The notes under the pieces were generated by a model. It was given only the letters and a program-made list of their open reading frames with translations, was not told the DNA's origin and did not search any database. DNA of 64,000 bases from a bacterium (GTDB lineage Bacteria; Krumholzibacteriota; Krumholzibacteriia; JACNKJ01): assembly GCA_024231955.1 (NCBI GenBank), contig JAAEPZ010000012.1, positions 124,001 to 188,000 on the forward strand, given 5' to 3'. Positions 45,769-54,361 of the stretch are shown here, one piece after another; position 1 is the first letter of the stretch; the number at the start of each line of letters is the position of its first letter. Both the position numbers and the translations under genes were made by a program.

Positions 45769-47757
45769 TCACTTCATCAGCGTCATGCGCCGGGTGCACA
45801 CCTCGCCGTCGGCCGCGAGTCGAGCCAGGTAGACGCCGCTGGGCAGTTCCCCTCCGCGATCATCCAGGCCGTCCCACTGCAGACTGTGGGGACCGGCCGC
45901 GCGCGGACCGTTGCAGAGCATGCGGACCTGTCGCCCCCGCGTATCGTACACGGCCAGCCGCGCGTCCCCCTCCGCAGCCAGGGTAAAGGCGATGCGGGTC
46001 CTGGGGTTGAACGGATTGGGCCAGTTGCCCGTGATCGCAGTGGGTGTGGCGGGCTGAGCATCATCCACAGGGGTGGGATTCCAGATCATCTCGGTCTCGT
46101 TGCGGAGGATGTCGTGATCGGGATCGAATTCGACATCGAGCGGCTCCTCCTCACCGAGGGGCAGAACGAAGAGCTGGGTCCAGCTGTCGTTATCCACCCG
46201 CCAATCCAGCTCACCGGCCGAGGTGTGGATCCGCAGCGACAACGGCGTCACGAAGAGTCCGGCATTGGTCTGCGTCTGACGGGCGCAAACCTGCAGTTGC
46301 CAGTTGCCCGGAGCACCTGTCTTGGTCCACGCCCATAGGTAGTCGGGCCTGTTGGCGCCGTACACCCACTGCTGGAAGAAAGCGGTCAGATCGATCTCGA
46401 GGATCTCCTCGAGGTCGGACTGCAGATCGGTGGTGTGGGCGTTGTCGTACATGTGGCGTCCGAGATATTCGCGTATGGCCGCGAAGAAGAGCTCGTCATT
46501 ATCGACCAGGGTGCGCAGCATATGGACCACCCAGGCACCCTTGCTGTAGACGGTGGTGCCGAAGAGCACCGGATTGTTGTAAACCGGCCCCTCGAAGATC
46601 GGAGCGCGGCGGATCTGCATCATGTAATCCAGGTAGCCCTCGGTTCCATCGCGATGTTCGAACCACAGTGCCTCGGAATACCTGGCGAACCCCTCGTTGA
46701 GCCACACATTCTCCCAATCCTGAAGCGTGACAGCGTCACCAAACCACTGGTGGGCCAACTCGTGCACGACGATGCGATCATAGTGATGGCCACCGGTAAG
46801 CAGCCACCCCCCGAAACTCGTGCAGGTCTGGTGCTCCATCGCACCACCCCAGTGGAAGGACATGTGGCCGTATTTTTCGGCCATGAACGGATAGGCGCCG
46901 AAACGGTCGACCAGCAACTCCATCGCCTCGGGGGTGATGCTCAGGTCCTCGACCGACTCATCGTAGTTCTCGGGGTAGACGTAGTTTTCGATGGGCAGCG
47001 AGTCGCCCTCGGCGGTGACGTAGTAATCGGTATAGTGCAGGTAGTTGGTCACGGTCAGGGCGATCAGGTAGGTGGAGATCGGATAGATCTCCCGCCAGTG
47101 CCAGGTGTGGGTGCCGTCCCCGTTGACGGTCACCGATTGCAGCAGACCGGGACCCGGCGCCGAGTACTCCATCGGCACACGATAGAAGATATCGGCCGTG
47201 AACTTGTCGTCGGGGACATCCTTGCACGGCCACCAGTCACGCGATCCCTCCGGTTCGCTGAGAGTGGCGATGAGCGGCGTGCCGTCGTGGTCGGTCCAGG
47301 AGAAGCTGCCCATGCCTGTGCTGCTCGGGGTGCCGACAGCGGACAGGCTGATCACGAGCTCCTGCCCCTCCGCCGCTGGGGGATCAAGCGGCAGGATGAC
47401 CTGATTATCGGTATGGTTCCAGGTGACCGTCTCGCCGAAAACCGTAGCGAACTGGACGATCATGGCGGGGGCCAGGTCGAGTGCGATCTCCGTCAATCCG
47501 GCGACCTGGGAGCGGACCGTGAACGTCACCGTGCTCTCCAGGATCTCCGTCGGGATGTCCGGAGTCAGATGCAGTTCGGTGTGCAGGATATCCCACTCGT
47601 AGTCCCGCTCTGTAACCGCGCGTCCGGAGTACCGACCGTGTCCGCGGCAGAGATCCTGTTTGATCTGCGATTCCGGGTCAGGCGCAACGTCAGCCAACGC
47701 CGGCAGCGCGCACACGGTGATACAGACAAGCAAACACAGGTTCGTAAACAAGCGCAT
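45769..47757 (-). CDS. Secreted M1-family aminopeptidase with sorting domain
   Basis: A 662-residue protein starting at 47757 behind GAGGAGATC. The signal peptide is residues 1-22. The M1 N-terminal beta domain is followed by the catalytic domain with GGAMEHQ (304-310, binds the peptide N terminus) and VHELAHQWFG (331-340), zinc ligands H332, H336 and E355 in NEGFARYSEALW. Residues about 575-662 are the FlgD-like sorting domain (NWPNPFNPRTRI, SGVYLARL, final TLMK). It lacks the large C-terminal helical domain of typical M1 enzymes, which is replaced by the sorting domain. It probably releases N-terminal amino acids from peptides at the cell surface. Confidence 0.92.
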   Translation of the reverse strand: MRLFTNLCLLVCITVCALPALADVAPDPESQIKQDLCRGHGRYSGRAVTERDYEWDILHTELHLTPDIPTEILESTVTFTVRSQVAGLTEIALDLAPAMIVQFATVFGETVTWNHTDNQVILPLDPPAAEGQELVISLSAVGTPSSTGMGSFSWTDHDGTPLIATLSEPEGSRDWWPCKDVPDDKFTADIFYRVPMEYSAPGPGLLQSVTVNGDGTHTWHWREIYPISTYLIALTVTNYLHYTDYYVTAEGDSLPIENYVYPENYDESVEDLSITPEAMELLVDRFGAYPFMAEKYGHMSFHWGGAMEHQTCTSFGGWLLTGGHHYDRIVVHELAHQWFGDAVTLQDWENVWLNEGFARYSEALWFEHRDGTEGYLDYMMQIRRAPIFEGPVYNNPVLFGTTVYSKGAWVVHMLRTLVDNDELFFAAIREYLGRHMYDNAHTTDLQSDLEEILEIDLTAFFQQWVYGANRPDYLWAWTKTGAPGNWQLQVCARQTQTNAGLFVTPLSLRIHTSAGELDWRVDNDSWTQLFVLPLGEEEPLDVEFDPDHDILRNETEMIWNPTPVDDAQPATPTAITGNWPNPFNPRTRIAFTLAAEGDARLAVYDTRGRQVRMLCNGPRAAGPHSLQWDGLDDRGGELPSGVYLARLAADGEVCTRRMTLMK

Positions 47758-47823
47758 GGCGATCTCCTCGCGTCAGAAAAGGGGAAACCGGTCCGTTTCA
47801 TTATACCATATTTGATCGAAACG

Positions 47824-47850
47824 AAAAAGGCGGGGTCGTCCGACCTCGCC
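47824..47850 (-). terminator. Terminator of the M16/two-component operon
   Basis: A 9-bp stem (47829-47837 with 47842-47850, one wobble) with a 4-base loop, followed on the minus strand by five T residues. Confidence 0.8.
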
Positions 47851-47920
47851 GTTGCAATATTCGCCTTGAGCACCTCGGCGCCCCATCGAAGCCGTGGGGC
47901 TCGTAGTTGCCGGAGGGGGT

Positions 47921-48664
47921 CTATTCCAGAGTATAGTCCCGCCCGGACGACATGAGGTTGCTCGGCAGATCGAGGTGATCCTTGTAGATGTGACAGGCCG
48001 TGATGTGGACCTTGCCGGAGGACATGAGCATATTGAGAAAGGCGCCGAAGCCGATGCCGTCATCCGCAGACAGCAGAACCGAACTCTGGCGACGTCCCCC
48101 CGCATCATGCTGCAGGATGCTCATCATGTGAATCCCGTCGCTCTCCAGCGCTTCCAGAATCAGATCGGAATCGGGTTCGTCCTCGTCCAGATCAAGGAAG
48201 ATGATCCGATCACCCTGCTGATAGCCGGATCCGGTGCGGGAGGTAACGCCCCCCACCTTCTCGTAATTGCAGTAGAAATTAGCGGGGTTGTTTTCCAGCA
48301 CCCCGTTGATGGTGCGGATCAGATCCTCGATGTTGAAAGGTTTGACAACGAAGCCGTTGGCGCCGGCCTCCATGGCGACACCGATATCCAGCACATCATT
48401 GCGCGCGGTGACCATGATGATCGGGATCATATCGCTGGAGTACTTCTCACGAATCCTCTTCAGGACGGCGTGACCATCCATATCCGGCATCATGATGTCC
48501 AGCATGATCAGCGCAGGCCTCTCCTCCAACGCCTCGAGGGCCTCGGCCCCGCTCTCGGCAACGATGACTTCGTACCCCTCTACCTCCAACAGGCTTTCAA
48601 GCATCTCAAGGATGTCGGCCTCATCGTCTACGATCAGAATTTTCCGCGTTTGAGATTCTGTCAT
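47921..48664 (-). CDS. Response regulator with an unrecognised C-terminal domain
   Basis: A 247-residue protein. Residues 7-125 are a receiver domain: VDDE (12-15) acidic pocket, D56 in IMLDIMMPDMDG as phosphorylation site, VTA and VVKPF as switch residues. Residues about 130-247 (CNYEKVGGVTSRTGSG, DGIHMMSILQHDAGGRR, SADDGIGFGAFLNMLMSS) match no output domain I know; there is no helix-turn-helix, so it may not bind DNA. It overlaps the kinase gene by four bases (ATGA), so the two are a cognate pair. Confidence 0.88.
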   Translation of the reverse strand: MTESQTRKILIVDDEADILEMLESLLEVEGYEVIVAESGAEALEALEERPALIMLDIMMPDMDGHAVLKRIREKYSSDMIPIIMVTARNDVLDIGVAMEAGANGFVVKPFNIEDLIRTINGVLENNPANFYCNYEKVGGVTSRTGSGYQQGDRIIFLDLDEDEPDSDLILEALESDGIHMMSILQHDAGGRRQSSVLLSADDGIGFGAFLNMLMSSGKVHITACHIYKDHLDLPSNLMSSGRDYTLE

Positions 48665-49764
48665 CTCGATACTCCTTGAAATGAGTCCGAAGTGGAGGAT
48701 GGACCGACTTTGGCGACAGTGAGGAAGAACACGAATCGCGTCCCCTCACCCAGCTCACTCTGCACAGCTACTTCAGTTTTGTGGGCATCCAGAACTTTTT
48801 TGACAATAGCCAATCCCAACCCCGTGCCGCCGTATTTGCGCCGTACGGATCCATCTCCCTGGCGGAATCGTTCGAATATATATGGTAGCGCATCCTCGGA
48901 AATGCCGCAACCATCGTCCTCGACCACCACACCCACCTCCCGCGGGTATCGGCTCATATCGGTCGACACCGTAATATGCCCCCCACGATCCGTGAACTTG
49001 CGGGCATTGGCGATGAGGTTGCGCATCACCTGTTCGATCATATCCTCCTGCCCGAGGACCTGTACATCCTCCTCCGGCAGATCGACCCGGTACGTAATCT
49101 TCTTCTTCTCCATTCCGGGCTTGAAACTGTTCTTCAGATACTTGAAAAGTTTGTGAATGGAGATTTCGGCCTGCAGGATCCGCTCCATATGCTCCTCCAT
49201 CTTCCCGTACCGAAGCAGCTGAAGAATCAATTCGGACAGACGCACCTGGTTGCGATTCATCACCTCCAGCGCCTTGACCTGCTTGTCGGAGAGATCACCA
49301 AGCCGACTGGACAGGAGCATCTCGGTATACCCCTGGATCGTCACCAGCGGCGTCTTGAGTTCATGAGTCACGTTGCTCAGAAACTCGTCCTTCATCTGAT
49401 CAAGCTCCTCTAGATCGCGGTTGGCCCTCTTCAGCTCCTTCAGCTTGACCCGCAGGTCGACCAGCAGGCGGCTGACCTGCTGCTCCTTGCCCATGTAGAC
49501 TGTCCCGAGGATGCCGAATACTCCGGCGAAAATGAATGGATGCAGCAGGAAGAATATCTCCCATGTGCTTGATGAGTAGATGATCAGGGTATTGGCCAGG
49601 TTGAAGGACATCCCCTGGGACATCAGCCCAAAGTAGAGGGAGAAGATCGGGATCGGCAAACCCCAGAGGAACCCGAAGATAATGAAGACATTGCGGCGGG
49701 GGTCATAGCTCCCCCGCCGCAAACCTGCTTTCAGAAACTCAACGATCACCTTGCGCCATTTCAT
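48661..49764 (-). CDS. Membrane sensor histidine kinase
   Basis: A 367-residue kinase. Two hydrophobic segments (about 26-47 and 69-92) flank a short external loop of about 20 residues, so sensing probably occurs in the membrane or through a partner. The dimerisation domain has FLSNVTHELKTPLV with the phosphorylated H134; the ATPase domain has NLIANARKFTD (N-box), VEDDGCGIS (G1) and YGGTGLGLAIVK (G2). It lies 11 bases after the M16 gene and overlaps the response regulator by four bases. The two-component pair may respond to envelope proteolysis by the M16 proteins. Confidence 0.93.
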   Translation of the reverse strand: MKWRKVIVEFLKAGLRRGSYDPRRNVFIIFGFLWGLPIPIFSLYFGLMSQGMSFNLANTLIIYSSSTWEIFFLLHPFIFAGVFGILGTVYMGKEQQVSRLLVDLRVKLKELKRANRDLEELDQMKDEFLSNVTHELKTPLVTIQGYTEMLLSSRLGDLSDKQVKALEVMNRNQVRLSELILQLLRYGKMEEHMERILQAEISIHKLFKYLKNSFKPGMEKKKITYRVDLPEEDVQVLGQEDMIEQVMRNLIANARKFTDRGGHITVSTDMSRYPREVGVVVEDDGCGISEDALPYIFERFRQGDGSVRRKYGGTGLGLAIVKKVLDAHKTEVAVQSELGEGTRFVFFLTVAKVGPSSTSDSFQGVSR

Positions 49765-49775
49765 GACAGAGGCAA

Positions 49776-51938
49776 CTATTCCGGCGCCGTGAACAGGTCG
49801 TCATTCAGTTGCGGATTCACTTGCACATCGGACACCTTCAATTCGGCGAACAGTGTTCCGTCATGGTGGATCTGCTTGTTGCGGGCGAACTGGAAGCCGC
49901 TGACGGCCTTGAACTCGCCAATCACCGTAAGATTGAGGACCGGGCCCATCTGCCCCCTGTCCTTGTATTCCATGGCGTAAACCCTGTGCGTATCGGTAGC
50001 GATAAAGACCTTGATCTTGAGATCGGTATCGTCGGTGACGTGAACGACGTCGCACTCCTTGCCGTTCAGCTCCTGGATCCCCAGCGCCTGGCAACGGTAG
50101 GTAGCGATATTCCGGAAAACATTGAGCAGATCCGTCCGCTCGCTCTTCCAGGCATCCGCCAAATCACTCGCCGACATCTCCTCGTTCCCCATCGGACTCT
50201 GAGCCCACCCCTGGGTTGGCGTCATGATCTGCACCATGCTGCCGAAGGGGGTGTTGGTGTCGACCCGCATGTACTCCCCGTCGCGATAGCGGGAGATCAG
50301 ACTGAAGGTCATCGGACCCATCGGAGTTTCCTGGATGGTGAGATCGCTAGCGATCTGAAGCGACTTGATCTTGCCCAGATTGCGGGCGCCGCCGTGCGCG
50401 GTCAGGGCCGCCTCCATCTGGCTCAACCCCTCGCTCAGGCTGGCCTCGGTCGCTGCCGGGATGACCTCCTCGACGAAACTGGGTTCGGGGATCGTGATGT
50501 CGATCTCGTTCGGCTCGCCGAGACCGAGAGAGCTCAGCGGCTTGTCGAAATCCTCCTGCCGGCCGACAACCAGCAGCGCCATCTGATCGGGATGGATCCG
50601 CGCCTGCGCGGCCGCGAGGATATCCGCCTTGGTGACGGCATCCACCTTCTCGAGATAGGTATCGAGATAGTCGGTGTCCCGTCCCCAGAACTCATACTGC
50701 GCCTTGCGTCGGGCGATCGTGTAGGGGCTGGAGAAGTTGAACACGAAGGCGTTCTTCAACGCGCTCTTGGCGTCCCTCAGCTCATCGGAGGTGACCTCCT
50801 CGACCCTGACCTTCTTCAACTCGCGTAAGATGATCTCAATCGCCTTCACCGTGGTTTCGCTCTTCGTGTCGGTGCCGACGACAAAGGGCATTCGATGATG
50901 ATTGCCCACCACCATCACGGCGTAAGCGCTGTAGGCGAGTTCGTTCTTGGTCCGTACCTCGGTGACGAGCCGACTGCTCATACCACCGCCCAGGATACTG
51001 TTGAGAACCTGGAGGGGGAAGACATACTGGTCGTCCCACTTGATGCCCAGATGCCCCATCCTGACGTTGGACTGGTTGACGTCATCCTTGTAGATGTAGT
51101 TCACCGAGGGCTCGGTCTCCTCCAGCACGGGATCGGCCAGGAAGAAGGTATCGCCGCGGGGCCAATCGCCGAAGGCGGCTTCGAGCTTGGCGTACATCGT
51201 CGCGATATCGAAATCGCCGCCGACCACCATGATCATGTTGTCCGGATGGTAGTAGTACTCGTGGAAGGCGACCAGATCGGCCGCCTCGATCGCGTTGATC
51301 GTGTCGTACTCCTCGGTGCGGACGTACGGACTGTCGGCGCCATAGTACAGTTTGGCGATCTCGCGGCGGGCGATGCCGTCGGGATCATCGTTGCGCCTGC
51401 TGATGCCCGTCTTCGACTGGGTCTTGGCCAGATCGATCTTCTCCTGAGGGAAGGCCGGCCGACGGAGGATATCAGTGAAGATGGGGAGAATCTGATCGAA
51501 GTTCTCGGTCAGGCAGTTGAGGTTGGCGTTACCGGAGGTTGCATTCATTCCGGTCTCCACGCCGGCGCCCAAGTTCTCCAGCAGTATGTCCAGCTCATCC
51601 CCGGGATAGGCGCTCGTGCCGCCGGTGCGCATAACGGTGCCCACCATGTCGGCCAGGCCGACCTTGCCGGGGTTGTCGTACATCGATCCGGTACGGATCA
51701 TGACGGAGATGTTGACCAGGGGCAGATCATGGTCCTCCACCAGGTAGACGATCATGCCGTTGGCCATCTCCATCCGCGTGACATCGGGGATCTGGAAATC
51801 GCGCAACTCGGGCGCATTCTCGACCAATTTGTCGAAACGGTTCTTCTTGGCAAACGCAGCGTCCGGCGTCATCACTCCCAGCAGCAACAACAGCGCGAGC
51901 AGCGAGCCCAGAATCCTTACGTAGTATTTTGCATTCAT
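49776..51938 (-). CDS. Inactive-type M16 peptidase partner fused to a LolA-like domain
   Basis: A 720-residue exported protein with a signal peptide (1-30). The M16 fold is clear (IVYLVEDHDLPLVNISVMI, GLADMVGTVMRTGG), but the HxxEH zinc site is replaced by ADMVG at 96-100, so it is the non-catalytic half of an M16 pair. Residues about 490-720 form a second domain (LTAHGGARNLGKIKSLQIAS, ending in NPQLNDDLFTAPE) of the LolA-like type found in the protein at 21022-22059. It starts at 51938 behind GGAGAG, 18 bases after the active M16 gene. It probably assembles with that protein into a clam-shell peptidase in the periplasm. Confidence 0.88.
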   Translation of the reverse strand: MNAKYYVRILGSLLALLLLLGVMTPDAAFAKKNRFDKLVENAPELRDFQIPDVTRMEMANGMIVYLVEDHDLPLVNISVMIRTGSMYDNPGKVGLADMVGTVMRTGGTSAYPGDELDILLENLGAGVETGMNATSGNANLNCLTENFDQILPIFTDILRRPAFPQEKIDLAKTQSKTGISRRNDDPDGIARREIAKLYYGADSPYVRTEEYDTINAIEAADLVAFHEYYYHPDNMIMVVGGDFDIATMYAKLEAAFGDWPRGDTFFLADPVLEETEPSVNYIYKDDVNQSNVRMGHLGIKWDDQYVFPLQVLNSILGGGMSSRLVTEVRTKNELAYSAYAVMVVGNHHRMPFVVGTDTKSETTVKAIEIILRELKKVRVEEVTSDELRDAKSALKNAFVFNFSSPYTIARRKAQYEFWGRDTDYLDTYLEKVDAVTKADILAAAQARIHPDQMALLVVGRQEDFDKPLSSLGLGEPNEIDITIPEPSFVEEVIPAATEASLSEGLSQMEAALTAHGGARNLGKIKSLQIASDLTIQETPMGPMTFSLISRYRDGEYMRVDTNTPFGSMVQIMTPTQGWAQSPMGNEEMSASDLADAWKSERTDLLNVFRNIATYRCQALGIQELNGKECDVVHVTDDTDLKIKVFIATDTHRVYAMEYKDRGQMGPVLNLTVIGEFKAVSGFQFARNKQIHHDGTLFAELKVSDVQVNPQLNDDLFTAPE

Positions 51939-51956
51939 TGCTCTCTCCTTTCCGGG

Positions 51957-53621
51957 CTAGCGGTCGGAATCATCCTTGGTGGCGATAATGCCGACGGTGC
52001 GATTCTTTTTGACGAAGGTCTCCTTCGCTACACGCTCAAGGTCGTCGAGGGTAACGGCATTGATCTTGTCCAGTTGCCTGAACAGTTCGCGCCAGTCGCC
52101 ATACACCATGTGCGCAGTGCACAACTGACCGGCCATGCCGCCATTGCCCGACAGTCCACCGATGAACTGGGCACGTGCGCGAATCTTGTAGCCGTCGAGT
52201 TCATCCTGCGTGATCGGCCTGTCGACGATGAACGGACTGTTGTCCCCTGCGGCGCCGGAGGTCAGCGTGCCGTCACCCGCGTCGGTCTGACTTTGACGGG
52301 ACGAACCGGTGTTGGAGGTCACATCGGTCAACTCATCTTCGGGAGTGTAGTCGGGATTAGGACGTGGAGTCACTTCGGCGATGACATCGTAGATCGCGGA
52401 CTCCAGATCCTCGATCAGGATATCCTGGTTGGGCACGCCGATCAGAGTCAGCAGACCCGCGTAGCGCTGACCGGGCAATCCGGTGAAACCGCCGGCGAAT
52501 GCCGCCTGCTTGGTGTTCTTCACCAGCTGCGTGTTCAACCGGCTGGAGCGGCCTTGCCCCAGGATGTCGGCCAGTGCGTCGTAAACAGCTGCATCGGGGT
52601 GTCTGGCATCGGGCATGTGATAGCCGATGAGCATCAGAGGCTGAGCCTCCTCCTCGATGACGACGCGACGTTCACCCAGTTGAACCGGCTCGACGGTGCG
52701 CACGGGCACGGGGCCGGGACCGGGGGGGATATTGGCGAAGTACTTGCCCGCCATCTTCCTCAACTCGTCGTAGTACACGTCGCCGACAACGGCGATCACC
52801 ATGTTCCGGGCACCGTAGTGCTCCTCATAGAACTCCAGGGCGTCGCGCCGGCTATAGGCTTCGATATCGGTCCTGTGACCGATTGTGGGCTGTCCATACG
52901 GATGCCCGATATAGGCCATGCACATCCACTCCTCGAACAAGCGGCCCTGCGGGCTGCTTTCGGAGCGCATGTTCCGCTCCTCGAGAATCACGTTGCGCTC
53001 CTTATAGAATTCGCGCAGGACGGGATTGATGAAGCGGTCGCTCTCCAGGGCGGCCCACAGCTCCAGACGGTTGGAGGGGAAACTGTAGAAATACTGGGTC
53101 GCATCGGAGCTGGTCATGGCATTCATGCCCACGCCGCCCACCGAATCAACCAAGCGTGAGAAAGCATTGCTGTCGACCAGCTCATCCGCCTCCTCCTGGA
53201 GGGCATCGAACTCGGCCTGCAACTCGGCCAGGAGCTCCCGGTCGGCAAACTCGTATTTCAGCTGTTCGGCTTGAATCTCCTCGTAGACATCGTCCATCTG
53301 CTCCAGAACTTTGCGCTCCTTCTTGTAGTTGAAGGTGCCCAGCTCCTGGGTGCCCTTGAAGGCCATGTGCTCGAACATGTGGGCGATACCGGTTTTGCCG
53401 ATCTCCTCATCGACACCACCGATGTTGACGTAGGTCCAGAATGAGAAGACGGGAACGTCGTGGCGTTCCAGCAACAGAATGGTCAGGCCGTTATCGAGAT
53501 TGATCTCTTTGACCTCGTTCTCCAGGTCCTCATAGCCTGCGAGCGCAGGTGCGCTGACAAGAAGGGCGAGTAGAGCGACAGTCAAGATTCGGCGCAGACC
53601 GTTTTCCCCGAACAAGGTCAT
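51957..53621 (-). CDS. Active M16-family zinc metallopeptidase
   Basis: A 554-residue exported peptidase. Two ATGs are adjacent; I prefer 53621, six bases from GGAGG, over 53624. The signal peptide is residues 1-28. The inverted zinc motif is IAHMFEHMAFKGT (H81, E84, H85), with the third ligand in the later ILEERNMR segment. A helical insertion of about 60 residues with many glutamates (about 110-170) separates the two, longer than in many relatives. Together with the inactive partner encoded next, it should form a heterodimer that cleaves small peptides or unfolded proteins outside the cytoplasm. It is the first gene of an operon that continues into a histidine kinase and response regulator. 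Confidence 0.92.
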   Translation of the reverse strand: MTLFGENGLRRILTVALLALLVSAPALAGYEDLENEVKEINLDNGLTILLLERHDVPVFSFWTYVNIGGVDEEIGKTGIAHMFEHMAFKGTQELGTFNYKKERKVLEQMDDVYEEIQAEQLKYEFADRELLAELQAEFDALQEEADELVDSNAFSRLVDSVGGVGMNAMTSSDATQYFYSFPSNRLELWAALESDRFINPVLREFYKERNVILEERNMRSESSPQGRLFEEWMCMAYIGHPYGQPTIGHRTDIEAYSRRDALEFYEEHYGARNMVIAVVGDVYYDELRKMAGKYFANIPPGPGPVPVRTVEPVQLGERRVVIEEEAQPLMLIGYHMPDARHPDAAVYDALADILGQGRSSRLNTQLVKNTKQAAFAGGFTGLPGQRYAGLLTLIGVPNQDILIEDLESAIYDVIAEVTPRPNPDYTPEDELTDVTSNTGSSRQSQTDAGDGTLTSGAAGDNSPFIVDRPITQDELDGYKIRARAQFIGGLSGNGGMAGQLCTAHMVYGDWRELFRQLDKINAVTLDDLERVAKETFVKKNRTVGIIATKDDSDR

Positions 53622-53682
53622 CATCAACCTCCAATTAAGAAGAAAGTGGGGGAAACGACTTGGTCGTTGTATGTCGGCGAGG

Positions 53683-53711
53683 AAGCTAGCACAGTCTTCG
53701 CTGCTTAGCAA
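53683..53711 (-). promoter_or_regulatory. Possible promoter of the M16 operon
   Basis: On the minus strand, TTGCTA (53711-53706) and TAGCTT (53688-53683) are 17 bases apart, with a TGn extension before the -10 box. Moderate match (4/6 and 3/6). Confidence 0.4.
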
Positions 53712-53779
53712 GTCACGGTTCTCCGGTAAGTGACACGCTCATAATCGTTTTCAGTACTCATAATCTCCCGTACACCCCC

Positions 53780-53808
53780 TTGACGGTGTAAAGGGCCTTT
53801 GCTATATT
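53780..53808 (+). promoter_or_regulatory. Sigma-70-type promoter of rpmB
   Basis: TTGACG (53780-53785) and TATATT (53803-53808) are 17 bases apart, matching 5/6 and 5/6 of the consensus. Transcription would start near 53815, about 65 bases before rpmB. It is the clearest promoter in the window, as expected for a ribosomal gene. Confidence 0.8.
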
Positions 53809-53880
53809 GCCGCACCTGTAAATCAAATGGGCGTTTGCGTCCGTACCTTCGACTTCAGCACGAGACAGGGGAGAGTTCCG

Positions 53881-54069
53881 ATGTCCAAGCGATGCATACT
53901 CACCGGCAAGGGCCCCCGGTCCGGCAACAACGTCAGTCACGCCAAGAACCGCAACAAACGCTGGTTCAAACCCAATCTGCAGAAGAAAAAGGTGATGATC
54001 AACGGCAAACTCCAGCGTGTGTGGATCTCCACCCGCGCCCTGCGCACCCTCGACAAACAACAGGGGTAG
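53881..54069 (+). CDS. rpmB: Large ribosomal subunit protein bL28
   Basis: 62 residues, with the family pattern SKRCILTGKGPRSGNNVSHA, KNRNKRWFKPNLQ, and a C-terminal VWISTRALRTLDK. It is the short form (62 residues, as in Bacillus; E. coli has 78). The ATG at 53881 follows GGGAGAG. It has only one of the cysteines found in zinc-binding relatives, so it is the zinc-free type. It has its own strong promoter and a strong terminator, so it is transcribed alone. Confidence 0.95.
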   Translation: MSKRCILTGKGPRSGNNVSHAKNRNKRWFKPNLQKKKVMINGKLQRVWISTRALRTLDKQQG

Positions 54070-54098
54070 TTGCCGCAGACCCGGAGTGAGATGGATTC

Positions 54099-54124
54099 AG
54101 CCCCCTTTCAGGGGGCTTTTTTTT
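54099..54124 (+). terminator. rpmB terminator
   Basis: A 7-bp GC-rich stem (AGCCCCC with GGGGGCT), 5-base loop, followed by eight T residues. Confidence 0.93.
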
Positions 54125-54361
54125 GTGCCCTGCTCCCCCGCTCCCCCTCCAACGCTGAACCTGGGCGTACATGCAACCGTCCCATATGGGTCATCGGCCG
54201 GTTCAGGCCCCATCAATGCACGCCCTATCTCTATGCTGCTTGCCGAGTTACAACATCTTGCCCGCTGACGCCCTCTCGGGAACGCGCCTTGCCAGTAGTG
54301 GGCTGGACATTAGCCGCATGTTCAGGATGTTGATCAGAAACCGGATTACAAGGAGTCAGCT

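Noticed and set aside
50895..53159. 754-codon open frame on the plus strand
   Set aside because: Antisense to the two M16 genes; His/Gly/Asp-rich with no domain.
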